DNA from: Gulosibacter macacae
GTDB taxonomy: Bacteria > Actinomycetota > Actinomycetes > Actinomycetales > Microbacteriaceae
Direction: 5' to 3'
Assembly (NCBI RefSeq): GCF_003865375.1
Contig: NZ_RQVS01000003.1
Location: 171,816 to 235,815 of the forward strand
Length of the DNA stretch: 64,000 nucleotides
The notes beneath the pieces are model-generated. The model ran no database searches, had not been told where the DNA came from, and was given only the letters and a program-made list of their open reading frames with translations. Below, piece after piece: positions 1-8,407 of this stretch. The position numbers were made by a program, and so were the translations under genes. Positions within the stretch are counted from its first letter, which is position 1. Every line of letters begins with the position of its first letter.

Positions 1-2
1 CT

Positions 3-1682
3 GAGGCGGATGCGCTCGCGGCCGTTGAGGATGATGACGACGCCACCGCGAGCTGGGATTCGCGTGCGGAAGATCAGACCGACGAGTACCGCCTACCGGT
101 GACGACGCTGCTTGAACGCGGCGCCCCATCGAAGGCGCGTACCGAGGCGAATGACACGGTCATCGAGGCGCTCAACCAAACGTTCGAGTCGTTCAACGTC
201 GACGCCAAGGTCACTGGCTTCTCGCGCGGTCCCACGGTCACGCGCTACGAGGTCGAGGTTGCCCCGGGCACCAAGGTCGAAAAGGTCACGCAGCTTTCGA
301 AGAACATCGCCTACGCGGTGCGATCGAACCAGGTGCGCATCCTCTCGCCGATCCCCGGCAAATCGGCCATTGGTGTCGAGATTCCAAACCCCGACCGCGA
401 AGTTGTGGCGCTCGGTGATGTGCTCGCCTCACAGAAGGCACTCAAGGCCGGGCACCCGATGACCATCGGGGTTGGCAAGGATGTCGAGGGCGGCTTCGTG
501 GTTGCGAACCTCGCAAAGATGCCGCACCTGCTCGTTGCTGGTTCGACCGGCTCGGGTAAGTCGAGCTTTGTGAACTCGATGATCGTGTCGCTCCTCATGC
601 GCTCGAAGCCGAGCGAAGTGCGCATGGTGCTCGTCGACCCGAAGCGCGTGGAACTCACGCCGTATGCTGGCGTGCCTCACCTCATCACTCCGATCATCAC
701 GAACCCGAAGAAGGCAGCTGAAGCGCTGCAATGGGTCGTGAAGGAAATGGAGATGCGGTACGACGACCTTGAGAACTTCGGGTTCCGTCACGTCGATGAC
801 TTCAATGCCGCAATTCGCGCTGGCGAGGTCGAGGTGCCAGAGGGCTCGAAGCGCAAACTCAAGCCCTATCCCTACCTGCTCGTCGTGGTCGACGAGCTCG
901 CCGAGCTCATGATGGTGGCACCGCGCGACGTCGAAGACTCGATCGTGCGCATCACCCAGCTCGCCCGCGCCGCCGGTATTCACCTTGTGCTCGCGACGCA
1001 GCGTCCGTCGGTCGACGTCGTCACCGGTCTCATTAAGGCCAACGTGCCCTCGCGTCTGGCCTTCGCGGTGACGAGTTCGACCGACTCCCGAGTCATCCTC
1101 GACCAGGTGGGCGCTGAGACGCTCATCGGCCAGGGTGACGCGCTATTCTCACCGGCCGGGCAGAAGCCAATCCGTGTGCAGGGCGCATGGGTTGGTGATG
1201 ACGAGATTCACTCGGTCGTCAAGCACGTCAAGCAGCAGGCGCGGCCCGAGTACCGCACCGATGTGGCGGCACCCGCCGAGAAGCGTGAAATCGACTCCGA
1301 TATCGGTGACGACCTCGAGCATCTGCTGGCTGCGGCCGAACTCATCGTCAACTCGCAATTCGGTTCGACCTCGATGCTGCAGCGCAAGCTTCGCGTCGGG
1401 TTTGCGAAGGCGGGCCGGCTCATGGACCTGCTCGAATCGCGTGAGATTGTCGGGCCCTCGGAGGGCTCGAAGGCCCGCGATGTGCTGGTGACGCCGGAAG
1501 AGTTGCCGCAGGTGCTGGCAATGCTCCGCGGCGAAGATCCTCCTGCCGGTGGCGGCGACTACAGCGATGCGGACGACTACCGTGAACCCGACGACCTCGT
1601 GGCCGCCCAATACGATGGGCTGGAAGAGGTCGAGGCCGACGACGATGACAATGACGCGTGGAGCCTGACCGGTCGCGACTAG
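3..1682 (+). CDS. ftsK: DNA translocase FtsK, C-terminal part (5' end outside window)
   Basis: Hexameric ATPase that pumps double-stranded DNA at the division septum to clear and resolve chromosome termini. The reading frame is already open at the window edge, so the membrane N-terminus and linker lie upstream. Visible are an acidic linker, a 'YRLP..TLLERG' entry to the motor, Walker A GSTGSGKS about 180 residues in, Walker B LLVVVDEL, the motif [12 protein letters not shown], and a C-terminal winged-helix gamma domain (around [21 protein letters not shown]) that in known FtsK/SpoIIIE proteins reads the polar KOPS/SRS DNA sequence. It ends in an Asp-rich tail. pgsA follows 58 bp downstream, the usual actinobacterial arrangement. 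Identification is secure; only the length is unknown. Confidence 0.97.
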   Translation, partial: EADALAAVEDDDDATASWDSRAEDQTDEYRLPVTTLLERGAPSKARTEANDTVIEALNQTFESFNVDAKVTGFSRGPTVTRYEVEVAPGTKVEKVTQLSKNIAYAVRSNQVRILSPIPGKSAIGVEIPNPDREVVALGDVLASQKALKAGHPMTIGVGKDVEGGFVVANLAKMPHLLVAGSTGSGKSSFVNSMIVSLLMRSKPSEVRMVLVDPKRVELTPYAGVPHLITPIITNPKKAAEALQWVVKEMEMRYDDLENFGFRHVDDFNAAIRAGEVEVPEGSKRKLKPYPYLLVVVDELAELMMVAPRDVEDSIVRITQLARAAGIHLVLATQRPSVDVVTGLIKANVPSRLAFAVTSSTDSRVILDQVGAETLIGQGDALFSPAGQKPIRVQGAWVGDDEIHSVVKHVKQQARPEYRTDVAAPAEKREIDSDIGDDLEHLLAAAELIVNSQFGSTSMLQRKLRVGFAKAGRLMDLLESREIVGPSEGSKARDVLVTPEELPQVLAMLRGEDPPAGGGDYSDADDYREPDDLVAAQYDGLEEVEADDDDNDAWSLTGRD

Positions 1683-1740
1683 CGAATCGGGCGACAGCCG
1701 CGTGACTGACAAGAACGGTCGCGCATGAGAGTGAGAAGCA

Positions 1741-2334
1741 ATGGGCAAGCGCATTTGGCGAGTCGGTGAGGGGCCAGTCAGTTCCTGGTCGGTGCCGAAC
1801 GTCATCACGATGGTGCGCATCCTGTTCGCCCCAGCGATGGTGTGGGCGCTCATTGCCGACGGGGGTGCGGGTGGGCCGCTGCGTTGGCTGGCGCTCGCGC
1901 TCTTTGTCGTGGGCATCGGCTCCGACGCCATCGACGGTCACCTCGCACGCAGTCGAAACCTCATCTCTGACCTCGGCAAGCTGCTCGATCCGATTGCTGA
2001 CAAGGCACTTACCGGCGCGGCCCTCGTTACCCTCTCGTGGCTGGGCGAGTTGCCCTGGTGGGTAACCGGCCTCATCCTGTTCCGCGAACTCGGCATCACA
2101 GTCTGGCGACTCATCGAAGTGCGCCGCATCGTGCTCCCCGCCGGGCGCGGCGGCAAGCTCAAGACCGTGCTGCAATCGGTGGCCATAGCCTTTGCCATCG
2201 CACCCTTCCCGGCGCTGTTTGGTGACTGGATGCACTGGGTCAACACCGTGCTCATGGCCGCAGCGCTCGTGAGCACGCTTTGGTCGGGTCTTGACTATCT
2301 CGTGCGCGCATACTGGAAGCGACCGGCCGCCTAA
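1741..2334 (+). CDS. pgsA: CDP-diacylglycerol-glycerol-3-phosphate 3-phosphatidyltransferase
   Basis: Integral membrane enzyme making phosphatidylglycerol phosphate from CDP-diacylglycerol and glycerol-3-phosphate, the committed step to PG and cardiolipin. The CDP-alcohol phosphotransferase motif is complete: D62-x2-D65-G66-x2-A69-R70-x8-G79-x3-D83-x3-D87, with the last two Asp binding metal. About five to six hydrophobic segments surround it and the 197-residue length is normal. ATG 1741 follows a purine-rich stretch (gagtgagaag). It sits between ftsK and cinA, a conserved actinobacterial neighbourhood. A phosphatidylinositol-phosphate synthase is the main alternative within this fold, but the context favours PgsA. 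Confidence 0.93.
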   Translation: MGKRIWRVGEGPVSSWSVPNVITMVRILFAPAMVWALIADGGAGGPLRWLALALFVVGIGSDAIDGHLARSRNLISDLGKLLDPIADKALTGAALVTLSWLGELPWWVTGLILFRELGITVWRLIEVRRIVLPAGRGGKLKTVLQSVAIAFAIAPFPALFGDWMHWVNTVLMAAALVSTLWSGLDYLVRAYWKRPAA

Positions 2335-2356
2335 GCCGACCACGGAGGTGTCAACG

Positions 2357-2938
2357 ATGACCCAGGATGCTCACGAACCGAACCCGGCGAACCTCGCGCT
2401 GGAGCGTACCCGCGAAGTCGCGCAGATCCTCTTGGATGCACGGCTCACCATCGCCGTGGCCGAGTCGCTCACTGGTGGCGGGCTTGCCGCCGAACTCGTG
2501 CGGGTGCCGGGAATCTCGGCATCCTTCCGCGGGGGAGTGGTGGCGTATCACACGGCGCTCAAGCACACCGTGCTCGGCGTTGATCGCGAACTCCTGCTCG
2601 ACCGCGGGGCAGTTGATCCCGAGGTGGCGCGACAGATGGCTGCTCGCGTGCGCGAAGTCATGGCGGTTGCCGGGCAACACGCCGATATCGGTCTGTCGAC
2701 GACCGGCGTGGCGGGGCCTGACTCTGCCGATGGCAAGCCCGCAGGCACGGTCTTCGTCGGCATCTCGTCACTCTGGGGTGAGCGCGTCGTCGAACTCGAC
2801 TTCAGCAATCTCGTGCGGCTCGATGACCCTGTTGGCTCGCGTCAGCGCATCCGCTTTGCCACCATTGAGGCGGCACTATTCAACCTCCTTGAGCATCTGG
2901 CGGAGCAGGTCGAGACCGGCCCAAACGCCGAAGTCTGA
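2357..2938 (+). CDS. cinA: CinA C-terminal domain protein (nicotinamide-nucleotide amidohydrolase type)
   Basis: Stand-alone CinA C-terminal (PncC-like) domain of 193 residues; the family hydrolyses nicotinamide mononucleotide to nicotinate mononucleotide in NAD recycling, and was first named as competence/damage inducible. Diagnostic motifs are AESLTGGGLAAELVRVPG, SFRGGVVAYHTALK and the segment STTGVAGPDSADGKPAGTVF. I chose ATG 2357 because 'acggaggtg' sits 7-10 nt upstream; an earlier in-frame ATG at 2291 lies inside pgsA and has no ribosome-binding site. The N-terminal molybdopterin-binding-like domain of long CinA proteins is absent, as is common in actinobacteria. Confidence 0.9.
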   Translation: MTQDAHEPNPANLALERTREVAQILLDARLTIAVAESLTGGGLAAELVRVPGISASFRGGVVAYHTALKHTVLGVDRELLLDRGAVDPEVARQMAARVREVMAVAGQHADIGLSTTGVAGPDSADGKPAGTVFVGISSLWGERVVELDFSNLVRLDDPVGSRQRIRFATIEAALFNLLEHLAEQVETGPNAEV

Positions 2939-2977
2939 GTGTTGGCTGAACTTATTCGCATGACCGGGAATGCAAAA

Positions 2978-3006
2978 TTGGCACTCGCGGTTGTAGAGTG
3001 CAAGAT
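2978..3006 (+). promoter_or_regulatory. Candidate promoter/operator of the ClgR-like gene
   Basis: TTGGCA (2978-2983), a 17-nt spacer and CAAGAT (3001-3006) form a plausible sigma-A promoter. The -35 overlaps one arm of an inverted repeat, TTGGCACTC / GAGTGCAA (2978-2986 and 2996-3003, one mismatch). ClgR-type regulators are known to control their own genes in related bacteria, so autoregulation is possible but not shown. Confidence 0.35.
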
Positions 3007-3074
3007 CGCGACGCTCAGGTAATTACCGTAGCGTCGCAGTGAACTGCGGCAATGCCGCGAAAGGAGGTGCCGAA

Positions 3075-3410
3075 ATGGTGCTAGCACGACATGAAATGGG
3101 CGAAGTGCTCCGTGACGTTCGGCTGCGCCGTGGCGACACGCTTCGACAGGTGGCAGGTCGCGCATCGGTGGCGCTGGGCTACCTCTCGGAGATTGAGCGC
3201 GGGCAGAAAGAGGCCTCGAGCGAGATTCTCGCTTCGGTGGCGGAAGCCCTCGACACTCCGCTTTCGGACATTTATCACCAGGTGGGTAATCGCATCGCGC
3301 AGCACGAGCGTCGCGAACTGCGCGAGCGTCGCTTCGCGCCCGTGATTCCCGACACGATTCCTGAAGAGCTCGTGGCCCAGGTGGGCCCGGTTGAGAAGGT
3401 CGCGAACTAA
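3075..3410 (+). CDS. clgR: XRE-family transcriptional regulator, ClgR-like
   Basis: Small (111-residue) DNA-binding regulator with one helix-turn-helix domain, roughly residues 8-65: VLRDVRLRRGDTLRQVA...LGYLSEIERGQKEASSE. The sequence and position between cinA and recA match ClgR, which in Corynebacterium, Streptomyces and mycobacteria activates clp protease and other proteostasis genes and is itself degraded by Clp. Start ATG 3075 is set by a perfect 'aaaggaggt' just upstream; an earlier ATG at 3039 lacks one. The C-terminus ends VEKVAN, and hydrophobic C-terminal ends are used as degrons in ClgR proteins; here it is an inference only. A strong bidirectional terminator follows directly. Confidence 0.88.
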   Translation: MVLARHEMGEVLRDVRLRRGDTLRQVAGRASVALGYLSEIERGQKEASSEILASVAEALDTPLSDIYHQVGNRIAQHERRELRERRFAPVIPDTIPEELVAQVGPVEKVAN

Positions 3411-3422
3411 CAGTTCGCAATG

Positions 3423-3462
3423 ATGACGGGGTCCGCATCCATTCGGATGCGGACCCCGTCAT
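3423..3462. terminator. Bidirectional terminator, perfect 18-bp stem
   Basis: Positions 3423-3440 pair perfectly with 3445-3462 around a 4-nt loop (attc), followed by a T-containing tract. It separates the rightward clgR gene from the leftward membrane-protein gene and should stop transcription from both sides. Confidence 0.85.
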
Positions 3463-3487
3463 TTGTGCGTTGGTCGCCCTGTGCGCC

Positions 3488-3955
3488 CTAGTTGCCCTGC
3501 ATGAAGAGATAGATGCCGAGGGCGGTGAAACCGGCGCCCACGGCGATGGCCGCAAACTGCATCGGGATGAAGAAGAGCGTGTGCTGATCGATGAATCGCG
3601 GGCGTACCTGCAGTCGCTCTTGCGCGACGAGCGCGTCGACCTGCGCGAACGCCTCTTCTTGCGAGGTTGGCACCGCGAACTGAGGCGAGAGTTGCACGGG
3701 AGCCTGCGCAACAATGCGACGCAACTCTTCGGTGCGTGCGACGGTCCACTCATCGAGCTTCTGCTCGGGGCCCGTGCGGTTGAAGCGCACGCCCACCAGG
3801 AACGCGAGGGCCGCACCGATGATGGCGGCGACCGCGACGAAGATTCCGCCAGCACCGTCGAGCATCTTCGCCGCGCTTGCGATCGCGAGTGCGATAGCAA
3901 TGAGCAACCCAGGGATTCCAAGGGCGAGCCCGCCCCATCCGCGCCAAATAATCAT
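3488..3955 (-). CDS. Uncharacterised membrane protein
   Basis: 155 residues, not recognised as a named family. Two N-terminal hydrophobic segments (about residues 9-30 and 37-55), a hydrophilic central stretch rich in Glu, Gln and Arg (about 57-120), and one C-terminal hydrophobic segment (about 127-150: FFIPMQFAAIAVGAGFTALG). The layout suggests a three-pass membrane protein with a cytoplasmic or extracytoplasmic soluble loop. It lies alone on the minus strand between clgR and the DUF3046 gene and faces the shared terminator. Codon usage is like its neighbours, so it is probably a real, native gene. Confidence 0.7.
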   Translation of the reverse strand: MIIWRGWGGLALGIPGLLIAIALAIASAAKMLDGAGGIFVAVAAIIGAALAFLVGVRFNRTGPEQKLDEWTVARTEELRRIVAQAPVQLSPQFAVPTSQEEAFAQVDALVAQERLQVRPRFIDQHTLFFIPMQFAAIAVGAGFTALGIYLFMQGN

Positions 3956-4001
3956 GTGTGCACGCTATCGAGCGCGGTGCGGTGAACCAATGGGCCGCAA
4001 G

Positions 4002-4007
4002 TACGAT
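4002..4007 (+). promoter_or_regulatory. -10 element TACGAT of the DUF3046 gene, probably leaderless
   Basis: TACGAT ends 6 nt before the ATG at 4014, the spacing expected when transcription starts at the start codon. There is no ribosome-binding site. Confidence 0.45.
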
Positions 4008-4013
4008 ATTCGG

Positions 4014-4238
4014 ATGCGTACGAGTGAGTTTCAGCGGGCCGTGGCCGACGAATTTGGTGCGGCCTATGGTGCGACCGTGGTGCGCGATGTGGTGCTTGAC
4101 GCGCTCGCCGATCGCACGGCGCAGGAAGCCCTTGATGCTGGCGAGGATCCGCGTCGTGTGTGGGAAGCGCTGTGCGCTGCCATGGATGTGCCTCGCGATC
4201 GTTGGTATGGCGTCGGGCGACTCGATCCGCGCCGCTAG
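4014..4238 (+). CDS. DUF3046 family protein
   Basis: 74-residue protein of an actinobacterial family of unknown function that is typically encoded just upstream of recA. The characteristic sequence is present: MRTSEFQRAVADEFGAAYG, then the LADRTAQEALDAGEDPRRVWEALC stretch and a C-terminal DVPRDRW. The start at 4014 gives the canonical N-terminus; the frame remains open much further upstream but on the opposite strand of the membrane-protein gene, which I do not count. No cysteine pairs, signal peptide or membrane segment. Confidence 0.88.
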   Translation: MRTSEFQRAVADEFGAAYGATVVRDVVLDALADRTAQEALDAGEDPRRVWEALCAAMDVPRDRWYGVGRLDPRR

Positions 4239-4295
4239 GGCGGTAGTCGCAAGGATGCAGATATTCGAGATTTCGACACGCCGACTCGAAATCAT

Positions 4296-4311
4296 TCGAA
4301 CACCTGTTCTA
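4296..4311 (+). promoter_or_regulatory. SOS box (LexA operator) of recA
   Basis: TCGAAC-ACCT-GTTCTA matches the gram-positive LexA consensus TCGAAC-N4-GTTCGA at 11 of 12 half-site positions. It lies 200 bp before recA in the 272-bp non-coding gap 4239-4510. The lexA gene itself is in this window at 33651-34289. Confidence 0.85.
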
Positions 4312-4510
4312 ACTCGCGTAGTGTCTACCGCAGGTGCTGTGGACGGCCATTCATCCACAGGGGTAGGTGTGCGCCGAGCGAATGTCGGAGGCTCAACCTA
4401 ACCTGTGGGCGTCAGGTCGAAAGCGGACCAATCCGCCTTGTCGAAGCGCTCTCCATCAGCGCGAGGCAGCCTGCAGGCGACAACGACACGACTCATAAGG
4501 AGAGCACCCC

Positions 4511-5587
4511 ATGGCCGCACCTAAGGACCGCGAAAAGGCCCTCGAATCCGCACTTTCTCAGATCGACCGTCACTTCGGTAAGGGCTCGGTCATGCGCCTC
4601 GGGAGTGAAGAGCGCGCCCCCGTCGAAATTATTCCGACCGGTTCGATTGCGCTTGACGCTGCGCTCGGCATTGGTGGTCTTCCCCGTGGTCGCATCGTTG
4701 AGATCTACGGTCCGGAATCGTCCGGTAAGACGACGGTTGCCCTGCACGCCATCGCCAATGTGCAGCGCCAGGGCGGCATCGCCGCCTTCATTGACGCTGA
4801 GCACGCACTCGACCCCGACTACGCCCAGAAGCTTGGCGTCGACATCGACCAGCTGCTTGTCTCGCAGCCCGACACGGGTGAGCAGGCCCTCGAGATCACC
4901 GACATGCTCGTGCGCTCGGGTGCCGTCGACCTCGTGGTCATCGACTCGGTGGCGGCCCTCACGCCGCGTGCTGAGATCGAAGGCGAGATGGGTGACACCC
5001 ATGTTGGTCTGCAGGCGCGCCTCATGTCGCAGGCGCTACGCAAGCTCACCGGTGGGCTGAGCCAGACCAAGACCACTGCGATCTTCATCAACCAGCTGCG
5101 TGAAAAGGTCGGCGTGTTCTTCGGTAGCCCCGAAACCACCTCGGGCGGTAAGGCACTGAAGTTCTACGCCTCGGTGCGACTCGACATCCGCCGTATCGAG
5201 ACGCTCAAGGACGGCTCCGACGCAGTCGGCAACCGCACCCGCGTCAAGGTCGTCAAGAACAAGATGGCACCGCCCTTCAAGCAGGCCGAGTTCGACATCC
5301 TCTTCGGCGTCGGCATCTCGCGCGAGGGCTCGCTCATTGACTACGGTGTCGACCACGGCATCGTGACGAAGTCGGGATCGTGGTTCACCTACGACGGCGA
5401 CCAGCTCGGCCAGGGCAAGGAAAATGCTCGCCGCTACCTCCTCGAGAACCCCGAGGTTGCCGCTGAGATTGAAGACCGCATCCTCATCAAGCTCGGCATT
5501 CGCGAAGACCCGAACGCCGGCGTCATCGACCCGGCCACGGGCGAGGTGCTCGACGCTGACAGCTTCGAAGAACGACTCGGTGCTTAG
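4511..5587 (+). CDS. recA: Recombinase RecA
   Basis: DNA-strand-exchange recombinase and co-protease that triggers LexA self-cleavage. At 358 residues it has the normal length. Walker A is G67-PESSGKT-T74; other hallmarks are [14 protein letters not shown] (Walker B), the L1/L2 DNA-binding loops around [21 protein letters not shown] and [19 protein letters not shown], and the C-terminal acidic-rich domain. ATG 4511 has 'aaggagagc' upstream. No intein. Expression is expected to be damage-inducible through the SOS box at 4296. recX follows 95 bp downstream past a hairpin. Confidence 0.99.
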   Translation: MAAPKDREKALESALSQIDRHFGKGSVMRLGSEERAPVEIIPTGSIALDAALGIGGLPRGRIVEIYGPESSGKTTVALHAIANVQRQGGIAAFIDAEHALDPDYAQKLGVDIDQLLVSQPDTGEQALEITDMLVRSGAVDLVVIDSVAALTPRAEIEGEMGDTHVGLQARLMSQALRKLTGGLSQTKTTAIFINQLREKVGVFFGSPETTSGGKALKFYASVRLDIRRIETLKDGSDAVGNRTRVKVVKNKMAPPFKQAEFDILFGVGISREGSLIDYGVDHGIVTKSGSWFTYDGDQLGQGKENARRYLLENPEVAAEIEDRILIKLGIREDPNAGVIDPATGEVLDADSFEERLGA

Positions 5588-5605
5588 GTAACGACTCGGT
5601 GCTTA
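5572..5605 (+). repeat. 15-bp direct duplication across the recA stop codon
   Basis: 'acgactcggtgctta' occurs at 5572-5586 and again at 5591-5605. The first copy encodes the last residues of RecA and two bases of the stop; the second is non-coding. It looks like a small tandem duplication that did not alter the protein. Confidence 0.8.
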
Positions 5606-5612
5606 ATTGAAG

Positions 5613-5661
5613 TCGATACAGGGGTGTCCGGTCTGGAGCTGATCGGGCACCCCTGTGTCGA
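5613..5661 (+). terminator. recA-recX intergenic hairpin (attenuator/terminator)
   Basis: 5613-5630 pairs with 5644-5661 (18 pairs, two of them G-U) around a 13-nt loop. There is no clear T-run afterwards. A hairpin between recA and recX that lets only some transcripts through is known in several bacteria and would keep RecX low relative to RecA. Confidence 0.7.
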
Positions 5662-5682
5662 TGTTGAGCGGGAGACAAACGA

Positions 5683-6537
5683 ATGACAACAGACGACCAT
5701 CTCGCCGAGGTCATCGCCTTCCCCGGTGCGTGGCAACGGACTGATGCGCGCCAGCAGGCTGAGCCAGACGCCGATCGGGACGCAGCTGAAAGTGACGGCG
5801 CAACCGACACCATCTCTACTCTGCAGCAGCGCATCCGCGCGGTTGAGACTCGCGAGCGAGTCGAGCACGCGGTTGCTGCGCAAGACGAGCCGGCCGCTGA
5901 GACGGAGCCACGGCGGCGCGAGCAATTGCGCCCGGCGGGGAACGTGCGGAAGCTTGGCGGACGTAGCCGCGTGCAGTTCCGACCAAGCGATGATGAAGCC
6001 GATCAGGAAGCCCACACCCACGCACACTCTCCCTCGAACGTCACGGCGCTTCCGGGGAGTGCGGGGAACGCAGATCTCATCGCCGGCGCCAGCGATCTGC
6101 TCGTGCGCTGGCTCGGCAGGGCACCACATTCAATTCGCGACGCCCGGCGCTATTTGCGCGAGATGTTCGAAGGACTCGGCGAGCTCGATATCGAGAACAT
6201 CCTCGACCGGATGCAAGAGCTCGGCTACCTCAACGACCGCGTTTTCGCCGAACAACTTCGCGACGGCAAGTTCGCGCGCAAAGGCCTCGGGCAAGGCACG
6301 ATGCGGCTCGAACTGCGAAAGCTCGGCATCGCCGACGACATCATCGCCGAAGTGCTTGGTGACCTCGATGTCGACGACGAGTACGAAAGGGCCCTCGACC
6401 TCGCGCGCGAGCGTGCTCGACGTAGCAGAGGACTCGACTACGACACCGCATTTCGACGCATCCACGGTTACCTCGCCCGTCGCGGCTTTGGCGGCGAACT
6501 CGCCACCCGAGCTGTCCGCACCGCACTCAGCGACTAG
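5683..6537 (+). CDS. recX: Regulatory protein RecX with long disordered N-terminus
   Basis: RecX binds RecA filaments and inhibits recombinase and ATPase activity. The recognisable RecX domain covers about residues 125-284 (DLLVRWLGRAPHSIRDAR, ILDRMQELGYLNDRVFAEQL, GKFARKGLGQGTMRLELRKLGI, YLARRGFGGELATRAV). The first ~120 residues are low-complexity, rich in Glu, Arg, Ala and Thr, and not part of the family core; such extensions occur in Microbacteriaceae. ATG 5683 is preceded by 'gcgggag'. A shorter start is possible but no ribosome-binding site marks one. Downstream of recA as expected. Confidence 0.92.
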   Translation: MTTDDHLAEVIAFPGAWQRTDARQQAEPDADRDAAESDGATDTISTLQQRIRAVETRERVEHAVAAQDEPAAETEPRRREQLRPAGNVRKLGGRSRVQFRPSDDEADQEAHTHAHSPSNVTALPGSAGNADLIAGASDLLVRWLGRAPHSIRDARRYLREMFEGLGELDIENILDRMQELGYLNDRVFAEQLRDGKFARKGLGQGTMRLELRKLGIADDIIAEVLGDLDVDDEYERALDLARERARRSRGLDYDTAFRRIHGYLARRGFGGELATRAVRTALSD

Positions 6538-6575
6538 CGTGCTGAGGCGCATGTCTGCTGCGAGGCGCCGCTGAC

Positions 6576-6581
6576 TAGACT
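6576..6581 (+). promoter_or_regulatory. -10 element TAGACT upstream of the SulP gene
   Basis: TAGACT matches the -10 hexamer seen before many genes here. It lies about 60 nt before the proposed start, so this transcript would carry a short leader with 'gaaagggg' as ribosome-binding site (6628-6635). Confidence 0.4.
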
Positions 6582-6644
6582 GGAGATGGTCGTCGATTGT
6601 GGCGCCATGACCGGGCGCAACCGCCCTGAAAGGGGTGCATTGTC

Positions 6645-8315
6645 CTGTCCGCCTCCCCGAGAAGCACGCGCGTTGTCAGCACACTTGCCCAGCGCATCCT
6701 CCCGCAACGCAACGATTACGCGCAGCTAGGCCGTACTTGGCGCGTTGACGTCACTGCCGGTATCACGGTGGCAATTGTCGCGCTCCCGCTTGCCCTCGCC
6801 TTTGGTATCTCCTCCGGCGTCTCCGCAGCCGCGGGACTCGTGACCGCGGTCGTGGCCGGCATCGTCGCGGCCATCTTCGGCGGTTCGAATGTGCAGGTGT
6901 CGGGACCCACGGGCGCTATGGCGGTCATCCTCGCACCGGTCGTGGCCGTGCACGGGGCAGAATCGGTGCCGCTACTCGCGCTCATGGCGGGCGTACTCCT
7001 CGTCGTCATGGGACTCAGCGGTCTCGGACGAGCGGTGTCACTCATTCCCTGGACCGTTGTCGAGGGCTTCACCCTCGGCATCGCCGCGATCATCTTCTTG
7101 CAACAGGTGCCAATGGCACTCGGCACGACCGCATCCGTTGGGATGAATCCGGGGCTCGCGGCCATTGCAGCGTTCGGGACCGCTGATTGGGGGACCGCGC
7201 TCGTCACGCTCGCCATCGTCGCGGGAGTCTGGGGCCTCATCCTGCTGCTGCCCAAAGTGCACCCGGCGATTCCGGCGAGCTTGGTGGCGGTGATCCTCGC
7301 CACCGTCGCGACGTTCGTGTTCACGCTGCCGGTGCCCACCATCGGCACACTCCCGACCGCATTGCCCGCGCCCGCGCTCCCGAGCTTCGACCTGGCACGG
7401 CTCGGAGAGCTTGCCATGCCAGCCTTCGGCATCGCAGTCCTCGCGGCCATCGAATCCCTGCTCTCGGCCCGCGTCGCCTCACGCATGGCCGACACCGGCC
7501 CCTACTCACCCGACCGCGAACTCAGCGGGCAGGGTCTCGCGTCAATCGCATCCGGGCTGTTTGGCGGCATGCCTGCGACTGGCGCCATTGCCCGCACGGC
7601 AGTCAATGTGAAATCAGGGGCACGCACGCGCCTGAGTGCCATCGTTCACGGTGTGCTCTTGCTCGTGGTCATCTACCTCGGCTCGACGCTCGTCGCCCAC
7701 ATCCCGCTCGCTGCTCTCGCGGGAGTGCTCATGGCGACCGCCACCCGCATGGTGTCGCCCGAAACGGTGCGGTCAATCTTCAAGGCGAGTCGGGCCGATG
7801 TGCTCATCTTCTTTCTCACCGCTGCGATCACCTTGGCGTTCGACCTCATCGTTGCTATTCAAATCGGTTTGGTGTTGGCGGCGATCGTGGCGCTCAAGCA
7901 CGTCGCTGATCAGGCCGGCGTGCGCCGTGAGTCACTGCCGGGCGAGCGGCTTCCCGGTGATGAACGCATCGCGCTCGTTCGAATTGATGGCGCAATGTTT
8001 TTCGGCGCGGCCGACCGACTGCAGCGTGAGTTCAATGAGTTCACTGGCATCGAGGTCGTCATCATTCGGCTCTCGCACTTGAGCGGACTCGATGCGACCG
8101 GGGCGAACGCCCTCGTCGATATCATTCACACGTTCGAGCATCGCGGCGTCACCGTTCTGCTCAAGGGATTGAAGCCCGAACACCAGCGCGTCGCGCGTGC
8201 GTTTGGTGTGCGGGCGGCGCTCCGTGACGAAGCGCACGTATTTGACTCACTCGAGGATGCGGTGGCCCACGCCCGTAGCCACATCGAGCGTGGACCCTGG
8301 CAACCCGCGAGCTAG
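6645..8315 (+). CDS. SulP-family inorganic anion transporter with STAS domain; non-standard start codon
   Basis: Secondary transporter for sulfate, bicarbonate or a similar anion. Signature features: GITVAIVALPLALAFGISSG near the N-terminus, the GPTGAMAVIL motif, about 10-12 membrane segments, then a cytoplasmic STAS domain at roughly the last 115 residues (IALVRIDGAMFFGAADRL...LSHLSGLDATGANALVDI). The first standard start codon in frame is GTG 6768, but the 41 codons before it read as genuine family sequence (...LGRTWRVDVTAGIT). In that stretch the frame is bounded by a TGA at 6627 and has only ATT 6639 or CTG 6645 as plausible starts; 'gaaagggg' at 6628-6635 is well spaced for CTG. Substrate cannot be told from sequence. 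Confidence 0.85.
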   Translation: MSASPRSTRVVSTLAQRILPQRNDYAQLGRTWRVDVTAGITVAIVALPLALAFGISSGVSAAAGLVTAVVAGIVAAIFGGSNVQVSGPTGAMAVILAPVVAVHGAESVPLLALMAGVLLVVMGLSGLGRAVSLIPWTVVEGFTLGIAAIIFLQQVPMALGTTASVGMNPGLAAIAAFGTADWGTALVTLAIVAGVWGLILLLPKVHPAIPASLVAVILATVATFVFTLPVPTIGTLPTALPAPALPSFDLARLGELAMPAFGIAVLAAIESLLSARVASRMADTGPYSPDRELSGQGLASIASGLFGGMPATGAIARTAVNVKSGARTRLSAIVHGVLLLVVIYLGSTLVAHIPLAALAGVLMATATRMVSPETVRSIFKASRADVLIFFLTAAITLAFDLIVAIQIGLVLAAIVALKHVADQAGVRRESLPGERLPGDERIALVRIDGAMFFGAADRLQREFNEFTGIEVVIIRLSHLSGLDATGANALVDIIHTFEHRGVTVLLKGLKPEHQRVARAFGVRAALRDEAHVFDSLEDAVAHARSHIERGPWQPAS

Positions 8316-8332
8316 CGAAAGCCGCTTCTCGG

Positions 8333-8400
8333 CAAGTGGCCCTCTCGTGGTCAAGTGGCCCACCCATGGGTGGGGGAGTTCGTCACGAGAGGGCCACTTG
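8333..8400. repeat. Nested palindrome, copy 1 of a dispersed element; likely bidirectional terminator
   Basis: Outer arms 8333-8349 and 8384-8400 are perfectly complementary (17 bp); inside lies a perfect 16-nt palindrome (8359-8374). It separates convergent genes. About 33 nt of its right half (from cacccATggg to cacgagaggg) reappears with few changes at 52069-52101. Confidence 0.8.
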
Positions 8401-8407
8401 CGCCAAT

